DNA of 64,000 nt, from NCBI GenBank assembly GCA_015057505.1, contig SVEG01000003.1, positions 1-64,000 on the forward strand. Direction: 5' to 3'. Made by a program: the position numbers and the translations under genes. A model generated the notes under the pieces. It was not told the origin of the DNA. It was given only the letters and a program-made list of their open reading frames with translations, and made no database searches. This document shows positions 1-8,855 of this stretch, piece by piece. Each line of letters starts with the position of its first letter. Positions within the stretch are counted from its first letter, which is position 1. The DNA is from Lachnospiraceae bacterium (GTDB lineage Bacteria; Bacillota; Clostridia; Lachnospirales; Lachnospiraceae).

Positions 1-10
1 AGAGTGCGTT

Positions 11-1654
11 ATGAAAAAGACGACAAAGATTTTGTTAGTTTTAGCAGCAGTTGTTGCTATGACTATCGGTGCAGTTAGCACAGTTATGGCTGCTGACGAT
101 GTTGTTATCAGCGAGTGGGTTACAATCGACGCAGCTAAGAACCTTTATGGTGCAAAAGATCAGAACGGCGAAACAATCGCTAGAGGTTGGGCAGTTTCTG
201 AAGCAGGACGTTGGTATTTCTTCGATTCAGGTAAGATGTTATTCAACACATTCATTACTTACAATCAGGAAATCTACTACCTTGATGGTACAGGTTGTAT
301 GGCATCAGATGCTTGGGTTGGTTTTGACAAAGATGCTAACAACGCTACATTTGACACAAAGGTTAACACAGTTGATAAGTATATCAAGAACTCATATGAC
401 AAGATTACAGATATCGATGGTTTCAATGGTGCATTCGAAATCGTAAACGATACAAAAGGTGATGTTATCTTCGTTAATCCTCTTGAAGATGGTAAGGATA
501 AAGTATTGTGGTGCTACTTCCTTGAGGACGGAACAATGGCTCAGAACGAATGGGTTCAGGCTTTTGACGGACTTTGGTACTATATCGCAGGTGCTTACTG
601 TGTATTAGGTGATTATTCAGTTTCAATCAACGGTAATACATGGGAAGGCGATACAGATTTCAAGGATTCTGTAGATGGTGTTTACGGTTTTGGTCCTGAT
701 GGCGCTCAGCTTTACGGATGGAACTATTATGACAAGCCTCTCACAGCTGCAGGAAACGGTTCAGAGACAGATAAGGATACACCTTACTATGGCAGCACAG
801 CAGGTACAGCTGCAACATCAATCAGAATTTGGACATACTATGATATGCAGACAGGTATGCAGGTTAACCGTGTAAAAGACGATGATATCGTTTTAGAAGG
901 TTGGGAGAAAATCGATGGTAACTGGTGTTACTTTATCGCAGACGCTGATCTTGGTATGAAGCTTTTACAGAATACTATGTTGAAAGATACAAATGCTGCT
1001 GCTGACGGTTTACTTAAAGATGAAGTTGTAGATAACACACAGACAACAAAGCAGGGTTATTTCTACCTTGATGAGAACGGTTACATGGTAACAGGCGTAA
1101 GATCATTTGCAAAAGATTTCATAGTTAATATGTGGGACGAAGGAGCAACTTTAGGCGGAACACATAAGTTCACAGAAGCTGCTACATTTACTTTCGATAC
1201 AACATTAGGAAAGATGTTAGACGGTATTCAGGGACGTTACTACTACAACCATGCAACATCTCAGTTAGTTGAAGCTGATGTAGTTTCTATTGTTTTAGAT
1301 GGTGATATTACAACAAGCGGTTCTATTACAATTAATTCAACAGGCAGAGTACCTGCAACATACGAAGGTCAGAGAGTTGCAGCTAAGAACTTCTTCTTAG
1401 TAACTAAAGACGTAAATGACCTTGACGGAGATAATGATAAGACAGATACAGTTGTTTTATACTTCGAGCATGGTGTATGGCAGAAGAACCAGGCAATCTC
1501 ATTTGGTGAGGTTACAATCGGTATCAATGCAAACGGTGCTGTAATTGAAGCTGTAGGTACAGACGGTAAGGTTAAGGTTGCAGGATACACATATGTTGCA
1601 TCAGGTTTAACACTTACAGTTGATGGCAGAGCAATTATTGGTTTAAAGAAGTAA
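11..1654 (+). CDS. Secreted cell-wall-binding-repeat protein, copy 1
   Basis: A 547-residue exported protein. Residues 1-28 form a signal peptide (KK, hydrophobic core, cleavage near VMAA). The rest is a string of aromatic, glycine-rich repeats of the type G-x-W-Y-F-F-D-S-G-K-M followed by N-x-F/W and Y-Y-L-D-G, resembling choline/glucan-binding (CW_binding) repeats. I see no catalytic domain. The ribosome binding site is cut by the window edge but continues as in copy 2. The signal-peptide DNA is identical to copies 2 and 3 up to about base 101, and the 3' flank with its terminator is also shared. The likely role is a surface-attached or secreted carbohydrate-binding protein; ligand and function are unknown. 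It is one member of a recombining gene family. Confidence 0.85.
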   Translation: MKKTTKILLVLAAVVAMTIGAVSTVMAADDVVISEWVTIDAAKNLYGAKDQNGETIARGWAVSEAGRWYFFDSGKMLFNTFITYNQEIYYLDGTGCMASDAWVGFDKDANNATFDTKVNTVDKYIKNSYDKITDIDGFNGAFEIVNDTKGDVIFVNPLEDGKDKVLWCYFLEDGTMAQNEWVQAFDGLWYYIAGAYCVLGDYSVSINGNTWEGDTDFKDSVDGVYGFGPDGAQLYGWNYYDKPLTAAGNGSETDKDTPYYGSTAGTAATSIRIWTYYDMQTGMQVNRVKDDDIVLEGWEKIDGNWCYFIADADLGMKLLQNTMLKDTNAAADGLLKDEVVDNTQTTKQGYFYLDENGYMVTGVRSFAKDFIVNMWDEGATLGGTHKFTEAATFTFDTTLGKMLDGIQGRYYYNHATSQLVEADVVSIVLDGDITTSGSITINSTGRVPATYEGQRVAAKNFFLVTKDVNDLDGDNDKTDTVVLYFEHGVWQKNQAISFGEVTIGINANGAVIEAVGTDGKVKVAGYTYVASGLTLTVDGRAIIGLKK

Positions 1655-1695
1655 TTAAATTAGTATAATATTCACTTGAATTTCTAATTGCGGAA

Positions 1696-1727
1696 AAGGC
1701 CTATCCTTATGGATAGGTCTTTTTTGC
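1696..1727 (+). terminator. Intrinsic terminator of copy 1
   Basis: The stem AGGCCTATCC/GGATAGGTCT with a TTAT loop is followed by a T run. The hairpin and about 40 bp before it are shared with copies 2 and 3, so the terminator travels with the cassette. Confidence 0.9.
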
Positions 1728-1746
1728 AATCTTTTTTTAGATGTTA

Positions 1747-1775
1747 TTGCAATTATATAAAAACGGCATTATAAT
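1747..1775 (+). promoter_or_regulatory. Sigma-A-type promoter for the ATPase gene
   Basis: TTGCAA (1747-1752), a 17-bp spacer and TATAAT (1770-1775). It lies inside the longest open frame, which argues that translation starts downstream at 1834 and not at the ATG at 1741. Confidence 0.75.
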
Positions 1776-1833
1776 AATATCAAATCATGATTTAGTAAAT
1801 CGTAATTTGATATTTAAACAAAGAGGTGATTAT

Positions 1834-3270
1834 ATGTTTATCGGAAGAGAAAGTGAACTGCAGTTTTTAGAAGACAGATACAACCGTACCGATGGGCAAT
1901 TGATTGTTTTGTACGGCAGAAGACGTATAGGGAAAACTGAGACTCTGCGCAAGTTCTGCGAAGGCAAATCTCATGTATTTTATTCCTGTAAAGAATGCGA
2001 TGACAGACTGCAGCTGAAAAGTTTTTCTGAAAAAATTTTAAAAGAAAATCTTCCGGCCGGTAAGTATATTACGGAGTTTTCTGATTGGGAGAAAGCTTTA
2101 GCATCTGTAACCGAACTTCCGTATAACGGCAAGAAGCTTCTCATTATTGATGAATTTCCGTACATGTGCAAGGGTAATCAAGGGATTCCCTCGATTTTGC
2201 AAGCTCTTTGGGATGAAGTACTTAAGAATTCAAATGTAATGATTATTCTTTGCGGCAGTTCTATGAGTTTTATCGAAAAAGAGTTGCTTTCGGAGAAGAA
2301 TCCTCTTTACGGCCGTGCTACAGGAATATACAGAATGAGGGAAATGAGTTTTAAGGAAGCATCTTTATTTTTCCCGGACTATTCCCCAAAAGACAAGATT
2401 TTGGCATATGCAATTCTTGGTGGGATTCCACATTATCTTAATCAATTTAACCCTTCTGTTTCGCTTGAAGATAACATTAAACAAAATATTTTGGCAAAAG
2501 GCTGTATTTTATACAGTGAGGTAGAATTTCTGCTTAAACAGGAACTCAGAGAGACTGCTTTATATAATTCCCTGATTGAAGCAGTTGCTTTAGGCAGTAC
2601 GAAGTTAAATGAAATAAGCCAAAAATCTCTTATGGAGGATACTTCAAAAACGAGTGTGTATTTGCGCAATCTCATAGAACTGGGTATTATTGAACGCGAA
2701 TTTTCGGTGAATGCCGGAACAAAAGAAAAAGCAAATACCAATCGCGGATTATACAGACTTACGGATAATTATTTTAGATTTTGGTATGCATTTGTTTTCC
2801 CCAATCACACAGAACTGGAACTTAATGATGTAGAGGGTATATATCAGTATGCGATTGCCCCTAAACTACATGAATTCGCATCATTAACCTTTGAGGATGT
2901 ATGCAGAGAATATCTCAGGAATCTTCAAAAAGAAGGGCGTTTACCGTTCCGCTTTACAAGAATGGGGCGTTGGTTTGGGAAAACCACTGTCCGCGATGCA
3001 GACAGTGTAAAAGTAGCAGAAACCGAAATAGATATTGTTGCCGTTAGCGAATCTCCTAAATCTCTGCTAATCGGAGAGTGCAAATTTAAAGGGCACCCTT
3101 TTACCTATTCCGATTTTCTTGATACATTTGCGAAATTGACACCACAGAAAGCCGATAATAAATTTTATTATGCACTGTTTTCTGAATCAGGATTCGATGA
3201 GAAGGTAATTCAAACCGCACAAGCAGAAAAAAATATTTATTTGTTTTCATTGGATGATATAGTTAATTAA
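1834..3270 (+). CDS. DUF234-type AAA ATPase with C-terminal nuclease-like domain
   Basis: A 478-residue protein of the archaeal-ATPase/DUF234 family. Walker A is GRRRIGKT at residues 28-35, and a Walker B-like stretch (LLIIDEF) lies near residue 100. A winged-helix-like segment follows in the middle. The C-terminus carries a PD-(D/E)XK-like pattern with D400 and E415-C-K417. The start at 1834 is chosen because AGAGGTGAT lies just upstream and a strong promoter sits at 1747-1775. These proteins occur widely in anaerobes, often in variable regions; their cellular role is not established and no partner is obvious here. The gene sits alone between two surface-protein cassettes with its own promoter and terminator, so it looks like an inserted independent unit. 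Confidence 0.85.
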   Translation: MFIGRESELQFLEDRYNRTDGQLIVLYGRRRIGKTETLRKFCEGKSHVFYSCKECDDRLQLKSFSEKILKENLPAGKYITEFSDWEKALASVTELPYNGKKLLIIDEFPYMCKGNQGIPSILQALWDEVLKNSNVMIILCGSSMSFIEKELLSEKNPLYGRATGIYRMREMSFKEASLFFPDYSPKDKILAYAILGGIPHYLNQFNPSVSLEDNIKQNILAKGCILYSEVEFLLKQELRETALYNSLIEAVALGSTKLNEISQKSLMEDTSKTSVYLRNLIELGIIEREFSVNAGTKEKANTNRGLYRLTDNYFRFWYAFVFPNHTELELNDVEGIYQYAIAPKLHEFASLTFEDVCREYLRNLQKEGRLPFRFTRMGRWFGKTTVRDADSVKVAETEIDIVAVSESPKSLLIGECKFKGHPFTYSDFLDTFAKLTPQKADNKFYYALFSESGFDEKVIQTAQAEKNIYLFSLDDIVN

Positions 3271-3273
3271 AGA

Positions 3274-3326
3274 AAACTCTCCGACTCATGCCTGATATCC
3301 GGGCTTTTGTCGGAGAGTTTTTTTGT
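3274..3326 (+). terminator. Intrinsic terminator of the ATPase gene
   Basis: The stem AACTCTCCGAC/GTCGGAGAGTT is followed by seven or more T residues. Confidence 0.9.
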
Positions 3327-3386
3327 TTTTTTATTGCAAAAATCATGTCGGTTTTTGTCGCCTTTTACATACGTTTTACCACCACT

Positions 3387-3638
3387 TTACATCCATGATT
3401 TTCCACCAAAAAGCCTGTATTTATGCGGGTTTCGGGCATTTTGTTGGTATATTCAGGAAAATACAACTGTATTGCAAAGGAATTCGTATGAAAACCTCTT
3501 GCAAAGCAATTAGAATTCAATAATTTTTTAAGGAGAGTGCGTTATGAAAAAGACGACAAAGATTTTGTTAGTTTTAGCAGCAGTTGTTGCTATGACTATC
3601 GGTGCAGTTAGCACAGTTATGGCTGCTGACGAGTTCCC
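3387..3638 (+). repeat. Left copy of a 252-bp perfect inverted repeat (promoter region plus signal peptide)
   Basis: This stretch covers the 157-bp upstream region of surface-protein copy 2 and its first 95 coding bases. By eye it is identical to the reverse complement of 8215-8466, in front of and inside copy 3. Identity stops in codon 32 at one end and at TTACATCC at the other. Such identity in non-coding DNA, next to coding parts that differ, points to recent gene conversion or recombination. Confidence 0.9.
3461..3472. promoter_or_regulatory. Near-palindrome ATACAACTGTAT upstream of copy 2
   Basis: A dyad ATACA-AC-TGTAT, 71 bp before the start codon. The same box occurs before copy 3 (8381-8392) and, in otherwise different DNA, before copy 4 (10246-10257). 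It may be an operator or overlap the promoter: a weak TTGGTA -35 lies 17 bp before CTGTAT here but not at copy 4. Confidence 0.45.
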
Positions 3639-5172
3639 TACAATCGCTACTTGGGGTGGCGACGCAACAAAGGGATACACAGCAGTTGATACAAACGGTG
3701 AGCAGATTGCCAGAGGATGGGCTGTTGAGGAAGGACGTTGGTATTTCTTTGATTCAGGAAAGATGTTGGCTAATACATTTATTACTTACAATCAGGAGAT
3801 TTATTATCTTGATGGTAATGGTTGTATGGTATCAGAATCATGGATTGGTTTCGACAAAGATGCAAACGATGCAACACATGAGACAAAGATTCATACGGTT
3901 GATAAATATGTTAAGAAGTCATATGATATGATTACCGATGTAACAGGCTTCAATGGTGCTTTTAGCATTGTAAAAGATGCAGATAACAAGGATATTTTTG
4001 TTAATCCTCTTGAAGACGGTAAGGATAAAGTATTGTGGTGCTACTTTGATGTGCATGGTGTAATGGCTCAGAACGAATGGGTTAACACTCCTGACGGACT
4101 TTGGTATTATATAGCAGGTGCTTACTGTGTATTAGGTGACTATTCAGTTGCAATCAACGGTAACACATGGGAAGGCGATACAGATTACAAGGATTCTGTA
4201 GATGGTGTTTACGGCTTTGATGAAAATGGTGCAATGCTTGTAGGTTGGGCTTCCTATGATGTAAAAACAGGTAATGCTACAAATGATAATACTACTGATA
4301 CAGACACACCTTACGAAAATACTACAGCAGGTACAGCTGCAACATATGGCAAAATCTGGACATACTATGATGAGCATGGTATCCAGGTTAACCGTGTGAA
4401 GGATGACAATTATGTTTTAGAAGGCTGGGAAAAAATCGGCGACAAGTGGTGCTACTTTATCAAAGATGATATAGTTGGTATGAAGCTTTTGCAGAATACT
4501 TTATTAGAGGATACAAGTGCATTTACAGAAGGTTTACTTAAAGACGAATTTGAAACAACAGCCTATTTCTATCTTGATGCAGAAGGTTATATGTGGACAG
4601 GTTCTAAGACATTTGTAAAAGATGAGAAAGTTGCAACATGGGATGAATCAGCAAGTTTACTCGGAGAGCGTACATTCTCAGAAGATGCTACATTCCTTTT
4701 CGATACTACAGTTGGTAAGATGTTAGATGGTATCCAGGGTAATTACTATTATAAATATGCAACATCAAAATTAGTTAAAGATGATGCTGTAATTATCGTT
4801 TTAGATTCTGACATTACAACACAGGGTGCTATTACAATCAATTCTAATGTGAATGCAGATGCAAGAGTTGTTGCAAAATATCCTGGTCAGAGAGTTACAG
4901 CTAAGAACTTCTTCTTAGTAACTAAAGATGTAAACGATCTTGATGGTGATACAGACAAGACAGAAAATATTGTTATGTACTATGAGTACGGCAGATTGCA
5001 GAAGAACCAGGCTATCACATTTGGCGAAGTTACAATCGGTATCAATGCAAACGGTGCTGTAATTCAGGCTCTTGGAACAGATAATAAGGTTAATGTTGCA
5101 GGATACACATATGTAGCATCAGGTAAGAATCTTACAATTGATGGTAACGTATTAATTGGTTTAAAGAAATAA
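3544..5172 (+). CDS. Secreted cell-wall-binding-repeat protein, copy 2
   Basis: A 542-residue exported repeat protein with the same signal peptide as copies 1 and 3 (cleavage near VMAA). The body consists of aromatic repeats such as GRWYFFDSGKM and LWYYIAGAYC, as in copy 1, and no enzyme domain is visible. The ribosome binding site AAGGAGAG lies 8 bases before ATG. Copy 1 and copy 2 align along most of their length (for example the conserved NPLEDGKDKVLWCYF and AGYTYVASG regions), with variable segments between. The gene is convergent with copy 3, and an Rpn-like nuclease gene lies between them. The expected location is the cell surface; the ligand is unknown. Confidence 0.85.
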   Translation: MKKTTKILLVLAAVVAMTIGAVSTVMAADEFPTIATWGGDATKGYTAVDTNGEQIARGWAVEEGRWYFFDSGKMLANTFITYNQEIYYLDGNGCMVSESWIGFDKDANDATHETKIHTVDKYVKKSYDMITDVTGFNGAFSIVKDADNKDIFVNPLEDGKDKVLWCYFDVHGVMAQNEWVNTPDGLWYYIAGAYCVLGDYSVAINGNTWEGDTDYKDSVDGVYGFDENGAMLVGWASYDVKTGNATNDNTTDTDTPYENTTAGTAATYGKIWTYYDEHGIQVNRVKDDNYVLEGWEKIGDKWCYFIKDDIVGMKLLQNTLLEDTSAFTEGLLKDEFETTAYFYLDAEGYMWTGSKTFVKDEKVATWDESASLLGERTFSEDATFLFDTTVGKMLDGIQGNYYYKYATSKLVKDDAVIIVLDSDITTQGAITINSNVNADARVVAKYPGQRVTAKNFFLVTKDVNDLDGDTDKTENIVMYYEYGRLQKNQAITFGEVTIGINANGAVIQALGTDNKVNVAGYTYVASGKNLTIDGNVLIGLKK

Positions 5173-5247
5173 TTAAATTAGTTTAATATTCACTTGAATT
5201 TCTAATTGCGGAAAAGGCCTATCCATTCGGATAGGTCTTTTTTGCAT
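5173..5247 (+). repeat. Inner inverted repeat (3' flank of copy 2)
   Basis: 75 bp directly after copy 2 match the reverse complement of 6566-6640 after copy 3 with one mismatch that I can see. Together with the 252-bp outer repeats it forms a nested pair around the Rpn-like gene. Confidence 0.85.
5213..5243 (+). terminator. Intrinsic terminator of copy 2
   Basis: The stem AGGCCTATCC/GGATAGGTCT with loop ATTC is followed by a T run; it is the cassette-borne terminator. Confidence 0.9.
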
Positions 5248-5368
5248 GACTTTTAAATCTCAAAGCAATATGTGTGCTGTGAAACAAGCTCTCTGACGCA
5301 TTTGAAGGCACCGTACAGGAGTTTTTATATACTAATCATATAAATGGATTATGTATACGTTAAATCGC

Positions 5369-5401
5369 AAAAAAAGGCCTATCCTTGCGCAGATAGACCT
5401 T
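5369..5401 (-). terminator. Intrinsic terminator of the Rpn-like gene
   Basis: Read on the minus strand, AGGTCTATC and GATAGGCCT form a stem followed by seven T residues. The stem resembles the surface-cassette terminators, so it may have been copied from one of them. Confidence 0.8.
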
Positions 5402-5421
5402 CCTGTACTATATAAAAACCA

Positions 5422-6366
5422 TTATTTCAACCGCTTAACCGCTTCCCTGTATTCCTTTAAAGACATATTGAGCTTTGAAGCCGCAATCTCCTCGGTAATG
5501 ATACCGTCTTTTACTAATCCGCAAAGAGCGTCAACACCTCGTTTAATACCTTGCTCTATACCTTGTTCAATACCTTGTTCAATACATTCTTCCTCAAAAG
5601 TCTTCCAACAAGTGCCGCCCATAAGCACGCCTCCTATCTGAGATCTTACTGTTTCATGATTCCTAAAAAAATACTCTGATACTTTTTTCATAATAACCTG
5701 CAGTTCCACACATAACCGCTGGCCTTCCGTATCATTCTCTGTACAAAATGCTTCGTTCATCCGATTAACTATATCCTTATATTCATCTACGAGCAAATGT
5801 AATTTTTCTGCGTTATAATTAAGTTCAGCCGATTCTTTTTCATATCGCATGATATAAAAGGGTAGTAGCATGAACAGATTCTTTTCGAAGATTTCTTCTT
5901 TGGTATATGTTTGCACCTTGATAATTGGCACAGTGTACGTAAAGTGGCTATCATCATTAAACCATACCTTTACCTCCATGTTGTCCTTAGTATGACTGTT
6001 GTGGCGCAAATACAGAACACATGACTTGGGTAGCCGAAGTTCGTAAACATCATCTTTATCGAGTACCGGTGCCTTAACAGAAATAAAAAAATCGTACTCC
6101 AATATCCTTACTGCAATAGTGCTATCCGGATTACTCTGACATTCAACATGATATAAATCCTTACAGATTCTGAATATTGAATCTGCCACGACCTTCTGAT
6201 TATCTGCTTCGTGCATTTCTTTATCGAGAAATTCGACTTCTTCATCAAGTGCATAATTCTTGTTAAACTGCTCGTTTATTATCGGAATTATAAGCTGAGG
6301 AAATTTCTCGAGCATAGTCTTAAAAGCATCATCGTACGGAGTGCTATATCCTTTTCGTTTGTGCAT
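5422..6366 (-). CDS. Rpn-like PD-(D/E)XK nuclease (recombination-promoting nuclease/putative transposase family)
   Basis: A 314-residue protein. The N-terminal YDDAFKTMLEKFP and the pattern D62-S-I-F-R-I ... E75-C-Q77 match the Rpn/transposase-like PD-(D/E)XK layout, in which the last catalytic position is Q. The C-terminus holds the IEQG tandem repeat (three copies, then IKRG) typical of these proteins, and ends in a short helical segment (EEIAASKLNMSLKEY). The start at 6366 is favoured by AAAGGGG 6-12 bases upstream; the longer frame to 6426 has no such site. E. coli Rpn proteins are DNA endonucleases that raise recombination. Here the gene sits exactly between two inverted surface-protein cassettes, so a role in their recombination is an attractive but untested inference. 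Confidence 0.8.
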   Translation of the reverse strand: MHKRKGYSTPYDDAFKTMLEKFPQLIIPIINEQFNKNYALDEEVEFLDKEMHEADNQKVVADSIFRICKDLYHVECQSNPDSTIAVRILEYDFFISVKAPVLDKDDVYELRLPKSCVLYLRHNSHTKDNMEVKVWFNDDSHFTYTVPIIKVQTYTKEEIFEKNLFMLLPFYIMRYEKESAELNYNAEKLHLLVDEYKDIVNRMNEAFCTENDTEGQRLCVELQVIMKKVSEYFFRNHETVRSQIGGVLMGGTCWKTFEEECIEQGIEQGIEQGIKRGVDALCGLVKDGIITEEIAASKLNMSLKEYREAVKRLK

Positions 6367-6565
6367 TAAATATCCCCTTTCATTATACGTGGTAGTGTGT
6401 GAAAAATCAAGAAATACGAGAAACAAATGATAGGTAGAAATCTTAGATTGAGAATTATGGATAAATATGGTAAAATATCTATAATTAGATTACGACAGAA
6501 TTACCAAGATGTCAAGAGGTAAATGTAAATATCTTCCATATAGATGCTGGCAAATTGATTAGAAG

Positions 6566-6640
6566 ATGCAAAAAAGGCCTATCCGAATGGATAGGCCTTT
6601 TCCGCAATTAGAAATTCAAGTGAATATTAAACTAATTTAA
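6566..6640 (-). repeat. Inner inverted repeat (3' flank of copy 3)
   Basis: Partner of 5173-5247; it contains the terminator of copy 3. Confidence 0.85.
6569..6603 (-). terminator. Intrinsic terminator of copy 3
   Basis: On the minus strand the stem AAGGCCTATCC/GGATAGGCCTT with an ATTC loop is followed by a T run; same family as the other cassette terminators. Confidence 0.9.
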
Positions 6641-6641
6641 A

Positions 6642-8309
6642 TTACTTTCTTTCAACACCGTTGATTACGATATCTGTACCGTCTGCTGCAGCACCTGTAA
6701 GCGTAATCTTCAATGCATTATGCTTATAAGCAAAATTGTCAACTGTAATATCAGCTGTACCTAAATCAACAAGGCCCTTTGCATCAATTGCAATTGTAAC
6801 CTCACCAAATGTGATACCCTGATTCTTCTGCCATCTACCTGACTCGAAGTACAATACAACTGTTTCTGTCTTATTGTTATCACCGTCGATATCGTTGATA
6901 TCTGTGATTACTAAGAAGTAGTTCTTAGCTGTAACTCTCTGACCATCAAGCTCGATAAGAGATGCTGTTTCATCATCAAGTGCGAATACACCATTGTTTG
7001 TAATATCAGCACTTACAACAGGGAAAAGCTTGTCAGTTGTATCATCTGTGAAATCTTTGTAGTAGTAGTTGCCCTGAACACCGTCTAACATCTTACCTGT
7101 CTCTGTATCGAAGCAGAATACACCGTCATGAGCTGTAGCAACCTTAAATTCGATTGAAGTGCTTGATGTGTTCGCCTCATCCCATGTCTTCTGAGCAACG
7201 TTCTTTGTAAATGTCTTAATACCTGTCCACATGTAACCATTTGCATCAAGATAGAATGTACCCTTGTTACCGTCTGCATCAAGCTTACCCTGATCATCTG
7301 TATCACAGTCAAATAATACAGTATCCTGTAAAAGCTTCATACCTGTAATATCATCTTCGATAAAGTAACACCAATGTCCATCAATCTTCTCCCAGCCTTC
7401 GTAAACGTCTTTAGCTGTAGGAGCAACAAGATTAGGATCCTTGGGATCTGCAGATGTTGTATTTACAAGACGTCCGTTTGTATGATAATATACATACCAT
7501 TCTTTTGTTGTTGCAGCTGTACCAGCCTTATCATCCTGGTAAGGTGTGTCCTTATCAAACTGTGAACCGTTTGTACCGTCGTTATTATTTACAACATGCT
7601 TAATCCAACCAAAAAGCTCAGCACCGTCATTACCGAAACCGTAGAAGCCTTCGTTGTCCTGTACAAGCCACTTATCAGCGCCTGTCTCACCAAGATCAAT
7701 TGCAACCTTGTAATCGCCCATTACACAGTAAGGACCGTATACGAAATACCACTGGTCGCCTTTGTTCTGAATCCACTCATGATTAGCCATTACACCATGC
7801 TCATCAAAGTAGCACCATACAGTCTTATTAACTGAACCGTTCTGGAACAATCCGGTAAACAAAGGATCTCCTGCAGCATCTGTTGTAGCAATTTTAAATG
7901 CATTGCCAAAACCTTCAATCAATGTGATGTTAGCATATGTGCGAGCATCATCATACTTATCAACTGCATTAACTTTAGCAGCGTCTGTGCCATCACCGAT
8001 GAACTCAATCCATCCGCCACAAGCCATATGACCGTTCTTGTCAAGATAGTAGATATCTTCTTTGTATGTGATGAATGTATTTACTACCATCTTGCTTGAG
8101 TCAAACCAATACCAGAAACCGTCAGATGTTGCCCATCCACGAACGATTTCTTCTCCATTTGTATCTACTGCTGTGTAACCGTTTGTAGCGTCTCCGCCCC
8201 AAGTAGCGATTACGGGGAACTCGTCAGCAGCCATAACTGTGCTAACTGCACCGATAGTCATAGCAACAACTGCTGCTAAAACTAACAAAATCTTTGTCGT
8301 CTTTTTCAT
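6642..8309 (-). CDS. Secreted cell-wall-binding-repeat protein, copy 3
   Basis: A 555-residue exported repeat protein. The first 31 residues are identical to copy 2 at DNA level, and similarity continues through GGDAT-x-GYTAVDTNGE before the sequences diverge. The body has the same aromatic repeat style (DQWYFVYGPYC, NYYYKDF, WQKNQGITFGEVTI) but is clearly more divergent from copies 1 and 2 than they are from each other. The ribosome binding site AAGGAGAG is within the shared repeat. No catalytic domain is seen. Its mirror-image arrangement with copy 2 would let homologous recombination flip the 4.6 kb between the repeats and swap which body follows which promoter copy. Confidence 0.85.
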   Translation of the reverse strand: MKKTTKILLVLAAVVAMTIGAVSTVMAADEFPVIATWGGDATNGYTAVDTNGEEIVRGWATSDGFWYWFDSSKMVVNTFITYKEDIYYLDKNGHMACGGWIEFIGDGTDAAKVNAVDKYDDARTYANITLIEGFGNAFKIATTDAAGDPLFTGLFQNGSVNKTVWCYFDEHGVMANHEWIQNKGDQWYFVYGPYCVMGDYKVAIDLGETGADKWLVQDNEGFYGFGNDGAELFGWIKHVVNNNDGTNGSQFDKDTPYQDDKAGTAATTKEWYVYYHTNGRLVNTTSADPKDPNLVAPTAKDVYEGWEKIDGHWCYFIEDDITGMKLLQDTVLFDCDTDDQGKLDADGNKGTFYLDANGYMWTGIKTFTKNVAQKTWDEANTSSTSIEFKVATAHDGVFCFDTETGKMLDGVQGNYYYKDFTDDTTDKLFPVVSADITNNGVFALDDETASLIELDGQRVTAKNYFLVITDINDIDGDNNKTETVVLYFESGRWQKNQGITFGEVTIAIDAKGLVDLGTADITVDNFAYKHNALKITLTGAAADGTDIVINGVERK

Positions 8310-8466
8310 AACGCACTCTCCTTAAAAAATTATTGAATTCTAATTGCTTTGCAAGAGGTTTTCATACGAATTCCTTTGCAATACAGTTGTATTTTCCTGA
8401 ATATACCAACAAAATGCCCGAAACCCGCATAAATACAGGCTTTTTGGTGGAAAATCATGGATGTAA
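8215..8466 (-). repeat. Right copy of the 252-bp perfect inverted repeat
   Basis: Reverse complement of 3387-3638 with no mismatch found by eye; it covers the upstream region and signal-peptide codons of copy 3. Confidence 0.9.
8381..8392. promoter_or_regulatory. Near-palindrome ATACAGTTGTAT upstream of copy 3
   Basis: The same dyad as at 3461-3472, 71 bp before the start codon. A degenerate second box (ATACAGCTGTAA) follows at 8467-8478, just outside the repeat. Confidence 0.4.
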
Positions 8467-8791
8467 TACAGCTGTAAAATAGTTGTATTTTGGCAATTTT
8501 TTTAGCAAATTTTTCGGTAAAAAGTCGAGTGACAAAATGATGTACTTTTGATGTCTTGGAGTCCAAAAACAATTTTTATTTTGAAATATTTTATTTGGAG
8601 TAATTTTGAAGATTTGGATAAAGCTTGAATTAACTAGTGTTGGAGAGAATAAGAATTGGAAACCGACAGGAAAAAATATATTGCAAAATTCGACAGCATT
8701 TTTCGCCGAAATACATCCTGTTTACATCCCGCTTCCGGGAGCCCCTTTTTGTAGATAACACAACAGGTTTTATAAGCGATAAGCAAGGTAA
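8467..8791. other. Long intergenic stretch between copies 3 and 4
   Basis: About 325 bp, AT-rich. I see no convincing gene: open frames on both strands lack ribosome binding sites and family resemblance. It may hold far-upstream promoter elements of copy 3, but none is clear apart from the degenerate box at 8467-8478. Confidence 0.5.
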
Positions 8792-8823
8792 AATAAAAAT
8801 CCCCTGCACAGGGCAGGGGACTT
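8792..8823 (-). terminator. Intrinsic terminator of copy 4
   Basis: On the minus strand GTCCCCTGC/GCAGGGGAT with a CCTGT loop is followed by TTTTATTTT. It is unlike the terminators of copies 1-3. Confidence 0.85.
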
Positions 8824-8855
8824 ATAGGGAAGGTATTCAATTAGATATTAGATAA

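Noticed and set aside
5351-5641. Open frame on the plus strand opposite the Rpn-like gene
   Set aside because: No ribosome binding site; it is the mirror of the IEQG repeat codons and of the terminator.
8634-8855. Overlapping frames of 68-72 codons on both strands in the gap between copies 3 and 4
   Set aside because: No ribosome binding site, no recognisable protein, and the frames run through the copy 4 terminator.
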